Assembly (NCBI GenBank): GCA_041163745.1
Contig: JBEAQU010000078.1
Coordinates: 230,313-294,312, forward strand
DNA length: 64,000 bases
From: UBA6168 sp041163745
Lineage (GTDB): Bacteria > Bacteroidota > Bacteroidia > Chitinophagales > Saprospiraceae
Direction: 5' to 3'
Shown here piece after piece: positions 28,201 through 36,248 of the stretch. Within the stretch, counting starts at the first letter, position 1. Each line of letters starts with the position of its first letter. The notes under the pieces are model-generated. The model made no database searches, was not told the DNA's origin, and saw only the letters and a list, made by a program, of their open reading frames with translations. A program made the position numbers and the translations under genes.

Positions 28201-29364
28201 ATGCGAACGAACCTATGGCTGGCAGCCATCCTGGCTGTCGGCATCCTGAACTGCAACTCCATCAACTTTCCCGGCAAGAAGGAAGTCCGGAAATTCCAGG
28301 GCAAACCGGAAGTCCTGCAGGATTATCTGCGCAAAATACGCCTGCCGGACGGTTTCGAAATCGCCATCTACGCCAATGATGTGGAAAATGCACGCTCCAT
28401 GGCTTTGTCACCGAACGGCACCCTGTTCGTGGGTACCCGGGACAAAGGTAGTGTATATGCCTTGCGGGACGAGGACGGCGACAACCGGGCGGACCGTCAG
28501 TATGTGCTGGCGACGGGCCTGAACATGCCGAACGGGGTGGCTTTCCGAGACGGTGACCTGTATGTGGCCGAAGTGAACCGTATTCTCCGCTTTCCCGATA
28601 TTGAAGGCCGCCTGGACAATCCGCCGGCTCCGGTGGTCGTGTACGACCAATACCCCGACAAGACCCACCATGGCTGGAAATACATCGCCTTCGGCCCGGA
28701 CGGCAAACTGTACGTACCCGTAGGCGCCCCTTGCAACATCTGCAAGGAAGAAGACGAGGTGTTCGCTTCCCTCACCCGACTGAACCCGGACGGTACCGGA
28801 CGCGAGGTGGTCCAGCACGGCATCCGCAACACCGTCGGCTTCACCTGGCATCCGCTCACACGGGAGCTTTGGTTCACCGACAACGGCCGGGATTGGTTGG
28901 GAGACGACATCCCGGCCTGCGAACTGAACCATGCTCCGAAGGACGGCATGCATTTCGGATTCCCTTATTGTCACCAAGGGGATCTGCCGGACGAGCAGTT
29001 CGGAAAGGAACGTCCCTGCAGCGACTTCACCCCGCCCGCCCAGCGGCTCAGTCCGCACTGTGCCCCGCTCGGCCTTGAGTTCTACACCGGCAACATGTTC
29101 CCCGAAACATACCACCATCAGATTCTCGTCGCGGAGCACGGCAGCTGGAACCGGAGCAAGAAAATCGGCTATCAGGTTTCCCTGCTCCGGTTGGAAGGGG
29201 ACAAGGTCGTCCGCTATGAGCCGTTCGCCCAAGGCTGGCTCGACCAGGATGAGGACGAAGTCTGGGGAAGACCCGTCGACCTGGAACATCTGCCCGACGG
29301 TTCCATCCTTGTTTCCGACGACTTCGCCAACGCCATATACCGGATTTCCTACGCCGGAAAATGA
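28201..29364 (+). CDS. Exported sorbosone/glucose dehydrogenase-like (PQQ-type beta-propeller) protein
   Basis: The 387-residue protein begins with a hydrophobic export signal (LWLAAILAVGILNC) that may be a lipoprotein signal, although Asn before Cys is unusual. The rest is a six-bladed beta-propeller of the GDH/sorbosone dehydrogenase family: PDGFEIAIYANDVENARSMALS, GLNMPNGVAFRDGDLYVAEV, HHGWKYIAFGPDGKLYVPVG, IRNTVGFTWHPLTRELWFTDNGRDWLGDDIP, and the late VAEHGSWNRSKKIGYQV. These blocks are typical of quinoprotein sugar dehydrogenases acting in the periplasm, but substrate and PQQ use cannot be proven. CNIC near residue 180 is not a haem motif (no His). It converges on the arginase-like gene. 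Confidence 0.85.
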   Translation: MRTNLWLAAILAVGILNCNSINFPGKKEVRKFQGKPEVLQDYLRKIRLPDGFEIAIYANDVENARSMALSPNGTLFVGTRDKGSVYALRDEDGDNRADRQYVLATGLNMPNGVAFRDGDLYVAEVNRILRFPDIEGRLDNPPAPVVVYDQYPDKTHHGWKYIAFGPDGKLYVPVGAPCNICKEEDEVFASLTRLNPDGTGREVVQHGIRNTVGFTWHPLTRELWFTDNGRDWLGDDIPACELNHAPKDGMHFGFPYCHQGDLPDEQFGKERPCSDFTPPAQRLSPHCAPLGLEFYTGNMFPETYHHQILVAEHGSWNRSKKIGYQVSLLRLEGDKVVRYEPFAQGWLDQDEDEVWGRPVDLEHLPDGSILVSDDFANAIYRISYAGK

Positions 29365-29369
29365 GGCTG

Positions 29370-29403
29370 CCGGATGCGGCCTTCCGCGGAAGGCCGCATC
29401 CGG
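29370..29403. terminator. Perfect 34-bp palindrome, bidirectional terminator candidate
   Basis: Bases 29370-29386 (ccggatgcggccttccg) are the exact reverse complement of 29387-29403. The palindrome starts 6 bases after a stop codon (29362-29364) and ends 12 bases before the stop of the convergent gene. It most likely serves both transcripts, though there is no T-tract. Confidence 0.6.
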
Positions 29404-29414
29404 TCGTCGTCCTT

Positions 29415-30515
29415 TCAGGAAAAACGCTTGAATGCGTTCAGCAGCCGGGCCGGCAGATCCCCCTGCAGTGTATGCAGGTAGTCATTGTAGGAACAAGGAA
29501 TCAACCGGTGCCGTTCAAGACCGGCGCGTGTATGGATTGGTACCTGCAGCCACCATCTGCCCGTCTTGTTGCTTTTCCAGAAAAACAACTGGAAATCATA
29601 TCCTTTCAGGTCGACGATGTATTCAATCAAGTCATCGAGAGAAGCAGGAAAATCCTGTTTGCGGTTGTTGAAGCCGTCGATGAAATACCAGACCAATTGT
29701 GCGGTGAGCTGTGCGGTGCGTCGGTCGGGGTCATGCCCGGGCCGGTAACCGTAAAATCCGACGGATGCCAGCTTGTCGCTCATCCCGGCATACCGGCTGA
29801 GTTGGCAGGCCTCCTCACTGAAGAATCCGCTGGGCGTAGGGTGCGCCACGCCCGGGGCCTCGGTCCCTTTCATCGCACTGAGATGAAAACACAGGAGGTC
29901 GGCGTCCCGGATATAGGGTTCCATTTCCGAAATGTTCGTCCGGGCTTTTCCCAGCCGCAGGCAATCGAAATCACGCATGGCCAGGGCTGACAAGGTTTCC
30001 GCATCCAGGTAATGCGATTGGCAGCCGATATTGCAGAAATGAAAGAGTTCCTGAGAGGGGGATTGCAGGATGTGCTGCAGATAATGCGATTCGTCCGCGC
30101 GGACCGGATGATATGGTATGGATTCCTGCACAACCAACAGGCTCACGGAGGAGCGTTGCACCAGATGTGCCTTGAACTGCGCCAGGACCCACTCGTCCGC
30201 CTGTCCCAGCAGGACCGGGCAAATGCCACCCTCGAGCAGCTCCCGAAGGACCGGGAGCAGGAAGGATGATTCCGTCCTGCGGATGTTGCCGATATCCGCC
30301 ACGCGAAGACCCTCGAACGGAAAAGACAGACCGTACAATTCCTGCCGTACGGCATCCGCAACCGCATCCCCTGCCCCCAGAAGGACCACCCGGGTACCGG
30401 TCAGGTCCGGCATCGCATCCCCAAAGACCTCGACCTGGCCGCCGAATCTTCCCTTCGGAACGGAACCGGCGGCGGCAACCGCCACTTTGCTGGGTTTCAA
30501 CCAATGTTCTAACAT
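29415..30515 (-). CDS. Arginase/formimidoylglutamase-family homologue with lost metal ligands
   Basis: The 366-residue product aligns by eye with the Bacteroidota branch of the arginase/agmatinase superfamily: GTRVVLLGAGDA, LRVADIGNIRRTES, ICPVLLGQADEW, LFHFCNIGCQSHYLD, FDCLRLGKARTNISEMEPYIRDADLLCFHLSAM, FFSEEACQLSRYAGMSDKLASVGFYGY, and KTGRWWLQVP. The manganese-binding motifs appear destroyed. GGDH/GGSxD has become GQADE, the DxHxD-type loop is replaced by VVQESIPYHPVR, and the paired aspartates (DxS) are HLS. It is therefore probably not a ureohydrolase. ATG 30515 (MLEHWLKPSKV) matches relatives better than the ATG at 30548. Function unknown. Confidence 0.75.
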   Translation of the reverse strand: MLEHWLKPSKVAVAAAGSVPKGRFGGQVEVFGDAMPDLTGTRVVLLGAGDAVADAVRQELYGLSFPFEGLRVADIGNIRRTESSFLLPVLRELLEGGICPVLLGQADEWVLAQFKAHLVQRSSVSLLVVQESIPYHPVRADESHYLQHILQSPSQELFHFCNIGCQSHYLDAETLSALAMRDFDCLRLGKARTNISEMEPYIRDADLLCFHLSAMKGTEAPGVAHPTPSGFFSEEACQLSRYAGMSDKLASVGFYGYRPGHDPDRRTAQLTAQLVWYFIDGFNNRKQDFPASLDDLIEYIVDLKGYDFQLFFWKSNKTGRWWLQVPIHTRAGLERHRLIPCSYNDYLHTLQGDLPARLLNAFKRFS

Positions 30516-30737
30516 AGATTCCTTGTTGCCTGCATAACCGACCAACATACGAAAGCCTACTTACCGACCGGACTGGGCTGGGTTGGCAGCTTTCCCTCGA
30601 TCGTGCACGCGGGTTCACACGGCTTGCAGCGACAACGGCAAAGGAATGCATTTTTTTCAAATTTCCGGCGCCTTTCCGCCAGGTCTTACGCTCCGGAACA
30701 AGCCGAACGCCAACGGCATCATGGCGCGGTTTTTTCC

Positions 30738-30745
30738 TACATTTG
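30738..30745 (+). promoter_or_regulatory. Candidate -7 box (TACATTTG) upstream of the amino-acid dehydrogenase gene
   Basis: TACATTTG followed by cgc matches the Bacteroidota consensus. It lies 84 bases before the ATG at 30829, predicting a leader of about 75 bases. The -33 position has no TTG. Confidence 0.5.
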
Positions 30746-30828
30746 CGCACCTGCCTCCGCAGGCCGCAAAACATGCCGGAAGACCAACCGCATACCGGCC
30801 GTCGCCTTAACCAAATTATCCGCAGCAC

Positions 30829-32079
30829 ATGTTGTCATTGCTGGAAAAGTACAAGGAAAAAAAACCGGAGATCATTTTCGAATGGAACGACGAACAGGGC
30901 ACCGGAGCCCGGGGCTGGGTCGTCATCAACTCCCTTCGTAACGGTGCCGCCGGCGGAGGCACCCGTATGCGGAAAGGCCTCACCTGCGAGGAGGTCGTTT
31001 CCCTGGCCAAAACGATGGAGGTCAAGTTCTCCGTATGCGGCCCGGATATCGGCGGTGCCAAATCCGGCATTGATTTCGACCCGGCGGACCCCCGGCGGGA
31101 CGAAGTGCTACGCCGTTGGTACAAGGCCGTGTTCCCGCTGCTCAAGAATTATTACGGCACCGGCGGCGACCTGAACGTCGACGAACTGAAGGATGTCATC
31201 CCGTTAACCGAAGCCCTCGGACTCTGGCACCCACAGGAAGGGATTGTCAACGGACACTTCCGCCAAGCTTCCGACGGGGACAAGATCGGAATCCTCGGAC
31301 AACTCCGATATGGATGCTCGAAGTGGGTGGAAGACACCCGGTACGTGCCGGACGGCCCCCACAAATTCGCCGTTGCGGACATGATCACCGGTTATGGTGT
31401 CGCGGAATCCGTCTGTCATTACTACCGCCTGTTCAGGAAGCAGCCGCCGACCGGAAAGAAAGCCATCATCCAAGGCTGGGGGAATGTCGCCTCCGCCGCC
31501 GCTTGTTACCTCGCCGTGAAAGGAGTGCTCATCGTGGGTATCATCGACCGGGACGGCGGCATCATCCGGGAGGAAGGCCTGGGACTGGAAGAGGTGAAGG
31601 AACTTTTCCTGCGAAAGCAAGGAAACCGGCTTGCCACCGACCGGTTGTTGTCCTTCGAGGAAACCAACGCCAGGATCTGGCATTTGGATGCGGATGTTTT
31701 TGTCCCCGGTGCCGCCTCCAAACTTGTCACCCGTGCCCAGGTCGACAACCTGTTGTCCGGCGGACTGGAGGTCATTGCCTGCGGCGCGAACGTCCCCTTC
31801 GTTGATGACGGGGTGTTCTTCGGGCCGACCGCCGGTCATGCCGACCGACTCACCAGCCTCATCCCCGATTTCATCGCCAATTGCGGTATGGCCCGTGTAT
31901 TCGCCTACCTGATGCAGCCCCACGCGGAAATGACCGACCAAGCCATTTTCGAGGATGTGTCGGACGTCATATGCAAGGCACTGGAAGAGGTTTACCGTCA
32001 CAACCCTTCCGTCACCGGCATTTCCGCCTCCGCCCTGGAGATCGCCTTGCAGAAACTGCTTCCGACCCCACAGCCCTAG
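30829..32079 (+). CDS. Glu/Leu/Phe/Val dehydrogenase family enzyme
   Basis: This NAD(P)-dependent enzyme interconverts an amino acid and its 2-oxo acid with release or fixation of ammonia. Family blocks are present: GARGWVVINSLRNGAAGGGTRM, VKFSVCGPDIGGAKSGIDFD with the catalytic lysine in GGAKSGI, YYGTGGDLNVDE, and the Rossmann loop IIQGWGNVASAAACYL. The C-terminal part has ANCGMARVFAYLM. The 416 residues fit. The substrate cannot be fixed; glutamate and branched-chain amino acids are both possible. It stands alone between a divergent arginase-like gene and a convergent rpoN. Confidence 0.9.
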   Translation: MLSLLEKYKEKKPEIIFEWNDEQGTGARGWVVINSLRNGAAGGGTRMRKGLTCEEVVSLAKTMEVKFSVCGPDIGGAKSGIDFDPADPRRDEVLRRWYKAVFPLLKNYYGTGGDLNVDELKDVIPLTEALGLWHPQEGIVNGHFRQASDGDKIGILGQLRYGCSKWVEDTRYVPDGPHKFAVADMITGYGVAESVCHYYRLFRKQPPTGKKAIIQGWGNVASAAACYLAVKGVLIVGIIDRDGGIIREEGLGLEEVKELFLRKQGNRLATDRLLSFEETNARIWHLDADVFVPGAASKLVTRAQVDNLLSGGLEVIACGANVPFVDDGVFFGPTAGHADRLTSLIPDFIANCGMARVFAYLMQPHAEMTDQAIFEDVSDVICKALEEVYRHNPSVTGISASALEIALQKLLPTPQP

Positions 32080-32194
32080 ACCCGACTGCATGACAGGGTA
32101 CGGTCTATGGCCGTTCCGGAAAGAACGAGCGGGAAAGAAACGAGCGGAGCTGGGTGGAAGCGGAAGACCGGCCGTACCGGAGAAAAGGAAAGAA

Positions 32195-33760
32195 TCAAAG
32201 TTCCTTGCGGAGTCGGGCGACCGGGATGTTCAGTTGTTCCCGATATTTCGCGACCGTTCGCCGTGCGATGTTGTAACCTTTTTTTTGCAGCAGGTTTTTC
32301 AACTTCTCATCGGAAAATGGTTTCCTTTTGTTCTCCCCTCCGATGATGTCCGTCAGGATTTTCTTGACCTCCAAGGTCGACACTTCCTCCCCGTCCTGGG
32401 TCTGCAGGCTTTCGGAGAAAAAATCCTTGAGTCGTTTCGTTCCGAATTCCGTCTGGACGAACTTGCTGTTGGCCACCCGGGACACCGTGGAGATGTCGAG
32501 CCCTGTGATGTCGGCGATATCCTTGAGAATCATGGGCCTGAGCCGTTTCTGGTCGCCGGTGGTGAAATACTCGTATTGGTAATTCATGATGGCGTACATG
32601 GTGTTGAACATCGTTTGCTGCCGCTGGCGGATAGCATCGATGAACCACTTCGCACTGTCTATCTTCTGCTTGATGAACATGATCGCCTCCTTCTCCTGTC
32701 GGGTGGCGCGCCGACCGCGGACGGTATGCTTGTAGGACCGGAGCATGTCCTTGTACTGGGCGCTGATATGGAGGTCGGGCGCATTGCGGGAATTCAGGGA
32801 AAGCTCCAGTTCCCCGTCGTTGTTGATGATGATGAAATCTGGAACGACATAATGGGTGTTACGTGTACTGGACACGTAGCCGCTCGCAGGTTTTGGGTTG
32901 AGCTTCAGTATTTCATCGATGGCTTCCTTGAGTTCCTCCTCATCCGACAAACCCAGCTGCCGTTGGAGCCGCGAATAATGCTTCTTGGTGAATTCGTCGA
33001 AATAATGAATGATGATTTTTCTGGATATCTGAAGCACCAATTTTTCGCCGTAAGGAACATCGGACCGATGCAGCTTGTTTTCTATCTGTAAGGACAGGCA
33101 TTCCTGCAGATTGCGGGCTCCAGTTCCCGGTGGGTCGAAACGTTGGATTTTGGTAAGCCAGTATTGTATTTCCTCCAGGGATGTAAGCACATTCTGGGAG
33201 AACATGAGGTCGTCCAGTATGGCATCCGTCTCCCGGCGGAGATATCCGTCATCATCGATGCTGCCTACGATCTGCCGGGCGATTCTCTCTTCCCGCTCAT
33301 CCTGGAAATCCAGCATGCCCAATTGTTGTTCCAGGTATTCGTGAAAAGTGTTTTCCACCGCGACAGGAAGGGTCTTGTTCTCCTCCTCCTGCCCGTAACC
33401 GTCCGCCTGGAACTTGTAGGATGCTTCGTCGTCATCCATGTAATCCGTCAGATATTCCTCCAGGGAAACCTCTTCCTCCGGGAGGCTGTCCTCCTGGTCC
33501 TGCTCCCCGTCCTCCATACCGCCCTCCTCCTGCTCACCTTGCTGTTCCGCGTCTGCTGTCTTGCCATCCTCACCGGACCGGTTCATATCCGCGTACTCAT
33601 CCTCCAGGTTGTCCCCTTCGTCCAACGCAGGGTTCGCCTCCAGCTCCTCCTTGATCCGTTGGTCCAAATTGGCCGTCGGTATCTGCAGCAGCTTCATCAG
33701 CTGAATCTGCTGCGGAGATAGCTTCTGTTGTAACTTTTGCGTTAGTTGCTGCTTCAGCAT
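32195..33760 (-). CDS. rpoN: RNA polymerase sigma-54 factor
   Basis: Sigma-54 directs RNA polymerase to -24/-12 promoters and needs an AAA+ activator. The 521-residue protein has the glutamine-rich region I (LTQKLQQKLSPQQIQLMKLLQIP), a very acidic region II (residues about 45-130, with stretches of Asp and Glu), the core-binding region, and a C-terminal DNA-binding part. The RpoN box appears as ARRTVAKYREQLNI near residue 500. ATG 33760 begins at region I. No enhancer-binding activator gene is in this window, so its targets are unknown. Confidence 0.95.
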   Translation of the reverse strand: MLKQQLTQKLQQKLSPQQIQLMKLLQIPTANLDQRIKEELEANPALDEGDNLEDEYADMNRSGEDGKTADAEQQGEQEEGGMEDGEQDQEDSLPEEEVSLEEYLTDYMDDDEASYKFQADGYGQEEENKTLPVAVENTFHEYLEQQLGMLDFQDEREERIARQIVGSIDDDGYLRRETDAILDDLMFSQNVLTSLEEIQYWLTKIQRFDPPGTGARNLQECLSLQIENKLHRSDVPYGEKLVLQISRKIIIHYFDEFTKKHYSRLQRQLGLSDEEELKEAIDEILKLNPKPASGYVSSTRNTHYVVPDFIIINNDGELELSLNSRNAPDLHISAQYKDMLRSYKHTVRGRRATRQEKEAIMFIKQKIDSAKWFIDAIRQRQQTMFNTMYAIMNYQYEYFTTGDQKRLRPMILKDIADITGLDISTVSRVANSKFVQTEFGTKRLKDFFSESLQTQDGEEVSTLEVKKILTDIIGGENKRKPFSDEKLKNLLQKKGYNIARRTVAKYREQLNIPVARLRKEL

Positions 33761-34165
33761 TATCGACCAGTTTGTACCTTTATTGTTAGACGTGGCGTAA
33801 CCGCCGGCGGATCAGATGATTTTTTTTCAAAATAAACGTAAAAAAATCACAAAATCCACCTCCATCAAGAATCGTAATCTTTTTTATTTTGTTTCCTTAA
33901 TTTGACAAAAAAATTAATACGTCAACAAAATTAAGGCTTTAGGCGAGTATTCAGGAATGGGACCCTTGACGCATCCAAAAACATGCCACAAAACAAACAT
34001 ATCTATCGAAGAACGATCCGAATGATGCGTGAAACACTGGCGTACACTAGGTTCGGCCGTTTTTTCCACACGATTATACAAAAGGCGGCCATCGTACGGC
34101 AGGCCGTCCGTTCCTGTATGCCGAGGGCTTGAAGGAGGCCGGACGGCGACACCAAGGAAATACAT
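33761..34165. other. 405-base AT-rich divergent intergenic region
   Basis: The region is conspicuously AT-rich at 33810-33950, unlike its surroundings, with several poly-A/T runs. On the minus strand a near-consensus TATTTTG (33828-33834) lies about 70 bases upstream of rpoN and could be its promoter. For the rightward LysE gene I see only aagga close to its ATG as a plausible ribosome binding site. No gene is supported. Confidence 0.5.
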
Positions 34166-34801
34166 ATGGAGTACCTTTTGAAAGGGATGGAATTGGGATG
34201 GGCGCTCGCCTTGCTGGCCGGCCCCATTCTGTTCACGTTGCTGCAGGCGACGTTGGCGGGAGGATACCGCGCCGGTCTCCAGGTCGGCGCTGGCATTTGG
34301 ACCAGCGACCTGTTGTTCATCCTGGCAACTTGGAAGGGAGCGAGCTGGCTCGGATCCCATTTGACGACGGACCAACTGGTGTCCGTTGCCAACTGGGGTG
34401 GCGGCACCATGTTGGTGCTGTTTGGATGCGGCTTGTTGTTTCACGCCCCCCAGCCCTTCGTTACGCCGGAGAGCGACCCGTATCCGGCCGGATCAACGCC
34501 CGCCCGATGGCTGCAAGGATTCCTGGTCAATACCGTCAACCCTTTCACCATCCTGTTCTGGGTCGGCATTTCCGGCATTCCTTTGGTGGAAAATGATGGA
34601 ACTGATGATTCGGCATACTATTTTTACGGAGGATTGTTAGGCACCATCGTCGCGACGGATGCCTTCAAGGTTTGGATGGCTCGTCAGGTCAGGCAATGGT
34701 TGCAACCGGTTTGGTTGCTTCGCATGCGCAGGCTCTCTGGAACCTTGCTGCTTGCTTCCGGGTTGTTCCTGCTATCCAGGGCCCTCGGATGGGTGGCATG
34801 A
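34166..34801 (+). CDS. LysE/RhtB-family amino-acid exporter
   Basis: The 211-residue membrane protein has six hydrophobic segments. It carries the family N-terminal pattern GWALALLAGPILFTLLQATLAGGYRAGLQVGAGIWTSD, with the conserved GP and G-x(5)-G spacing, and the mid-protein FLVNTVNPFTILFWVG (NP motif). LysE-type proteins export basic or hydroxylated amino acids and similar solutes; the substrate cannot be predicted. The start ATG has aagga 10 bases upstream. smpB follows after 121 bases. Confidence 0.88.
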   Translation: MEYLLKGMELGWALALLAGPILFTLLQATLAGGYRAGLQVGAGIWTSDLLFILATWKGASWLGSHLTTDQLVSVANWGGGTMLVLFGCGLLFHAPQPFVTPESDPYPAGSTPARWLQGFLVNTVNPFTILFWVGISGIPLVENDGTDDSAYYFYGGLLGTIVATDAFKVWMARQVRQWLQPVWLLRMRRLSGTLLLASGLFLLSRALGWVA

Positions 34802-34922
34802 GCTTTCTCCCTCCTGTATGCGGCCTACCCTTCCTTACCATGCCCGCGGTATCAAAGCGCAGCGGCAGTTTCCGCCGGAGAAAGACCGCCGGCATCAACA
34901 CAAAACTCCAGCCATCGACCCT

Positions 34923-35393
34923 ATGTCCAGCAACAATAACAAACCGAAGGAAGTGGTCAACCGGAAAGCCTCCCATGAATACCACTTCCTGTCGAAATAC
35001 GAGGCGGGAATCCTTTTGAAGGGCTCCGAGATCAAGTCCATCCGCTCCGGTCAAGTCAGTCTGTCGGATGCCTATTGCCTGTTTCAAAACGGGGAGCTGT
35101 ATATCAAGAACCTCTATGTCAAGGAATACGATCATGCCGGATACCTGAACCACGAATCCAGACGGGACCGCAAGCTGCTGCTCCATGCGGCCGAATTGCG
35201 GAAACTGGAAAGGCGGGTGAAGGAGAAAGGATTGACCATCATCCCATATCGGGTCTATTTCTCGGACAGAAATCTTGTAAAGGTGGAAATCGTCCTGGCA
35301 CAAGGCAAGAAAGCCTTTGACAAACGGGAAACCATCCGGGAAAAGGATAACAAGAGAGAGCTGGACAGGATACGCAAAGCCCGGTTGTCCTGA
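34923..35393 (+). CDS. smpB: SsrA (tmRNA)-binding protein
   Basis: SmpB delivers tmRNA to stalled ribosomes for trans-translation. The 156-residue product has the family blocks VNRKASHEYHFLSKYEAGILLKGSEIKSIRSG, SLSDAYCLFQNGELYIKNLYVKEY, RRDRKLLLHAAELRKL and LTIIPYRVYFSDRNLVKVEI. It has the lysine/arginine-rich tail that enters the mRNA channel (FDKRETIREKDNKRELDR). ATG 34923 begins a normal N-terminus, whereas the frame upstream is antisense-like. No tmRNA gene is visible in this window. Confidence 0.97.
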   Translation: MSSNNNKPKEVVNRKASHEYHFLSKYEAGILLKGSEIKSIRSGQVSLSDAYCLFQNGELYIKNLYVKEYDHAGYLNHESRRDRKLLLHAAELRKLERRVKEKGLTIIPYRVYFSDRNLVKVEIVLAQGKKAFDKRETIREKDNKRELDRIRKARLS

Positions 35394-35409
35394 TAAGGCG
35401 TACTTGGAT

Positions 35410-36222
35410 TCACTCCTCCTCTTGTGCGGAGGTGGCCGCCACACTGTCTTCCGCCGGCAAGGCCAACCAGAAATTGTTGGCACCCTCACCCTGCAACAGG
35501 GTCAGCAGCTGTAGGTTCAGCAGTTCCAACAGGGCGAGGAAAGTCACAACCGCGTGGATGCGGTTTTCCAATTGCCCGAAAATCGATTCGAAAGCGGTCT
35601 GTTTGCCGGGCTCCAAGGTCGACAGGATGAAATCCTGCTGGCTCGCGATGGTGTAGTTGTATCGTATGATGGTATGTACGACGGGCGTGTTTTCCCCTGC
35701 CTCCAGCCGGCGCATCACCCGTTCGAACGTCTTGAGCAGACGGAACAAGGTCAGCTGCTCCAACTCCACATCCACCATGGCACGGGAGGCGATCTGCCGC
35801 AGGTCCTGTGCGATGTTCCCCCGTACCTCCCGCAGGGCGCGCTCCTCCTCCAGCCTGCGCATATCCTCCAATATGCTCTTGTAACGCTTGTACTCCAACA
35901 GCCGTTGCACGAGTTCCTCGCGGGGATCTATCTCTTCCCCGTCTTCGTTGAGCTGTTTGCGGGGCAGCAATATTTTGGCTTTGATCCGGCACAAGGTGGC
36001 GGCCATGAGGATGAATTCGCTCGCCAGGTCGACGTCCAGGGCTTCCATATCACGGATGTATGCCAAAAAGTCATCCGTTATGCTGGCGATCGGAATATTG
36101 TTGATATCCAGCTCGTCCCGCTCAATGAAGAACAGCAGGAGGTCGAACGGCCCTTCGAACTGGGGCAGATGGATATGGTAGGTAGATTCGCTCACCGTCA
36201 AAGCTATGGACGCAGCCGTCAC
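35410..36222 (-). CDS. scpA: Segregation and condensation protein A
   Basis: ScpA is the kleisin of the SMC-ScpAB condensin complex and bridges the SMC heads during chromosome segregation. The N-terminal domain is clear: HIHLPQFEGPFDLLLFFIERDELDINNIPIASITDDFLAYI, then LASEFILMAATLCRIKAKILLP. The C-terminal winged-helix part contains VVTFLALLELLNLQLLTLLQ. Translation probably starts at GTG; 36222 is the outer candidate, and GTG 36195 would start nearer the conserved domain. It is followed convergently by smpB and preceded by glyA on the same strand. Confidence 0.95.
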   Translation of the reverse strand: MTAASIALTVSESTYHIHLPQFEGPFDLLLFFIERDELDINNIPIASITDDFLAYIRDMEALDVDLASEFILMAATLCRIKAKILLPRKQLNEDGEEIDPREELVQRLLEYKRYKSILEDMRRLEEERALREVRGNIAQDLRQIASRAMVDVELEQLTLFRLLKTFERVMRRLEAGENTPVVHTIIRYNYTIASQQDFILSTLEPGKQTAFESIFGQLENRIHAVVTFLALLELLNLQLLTLLQGEGANNFWLALPAEDSVAATSAQEEE

Positions 36223-36248
36223 AGGATTTGTAATGACCGCGGACGACG

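Noticed and set aside
33914..34444. 176-codon leftward frame before and across the LysE gene
   Set aside because: Overlaps the strong LysE membrane protein and is Gln/Ser/His-rich without motifs.
34802..34922. Possible tmRNA gene next to smpB
   Set aside because: The gap is only 121 bases, and no tag-peptide frame or tRNA-like ends are visible.
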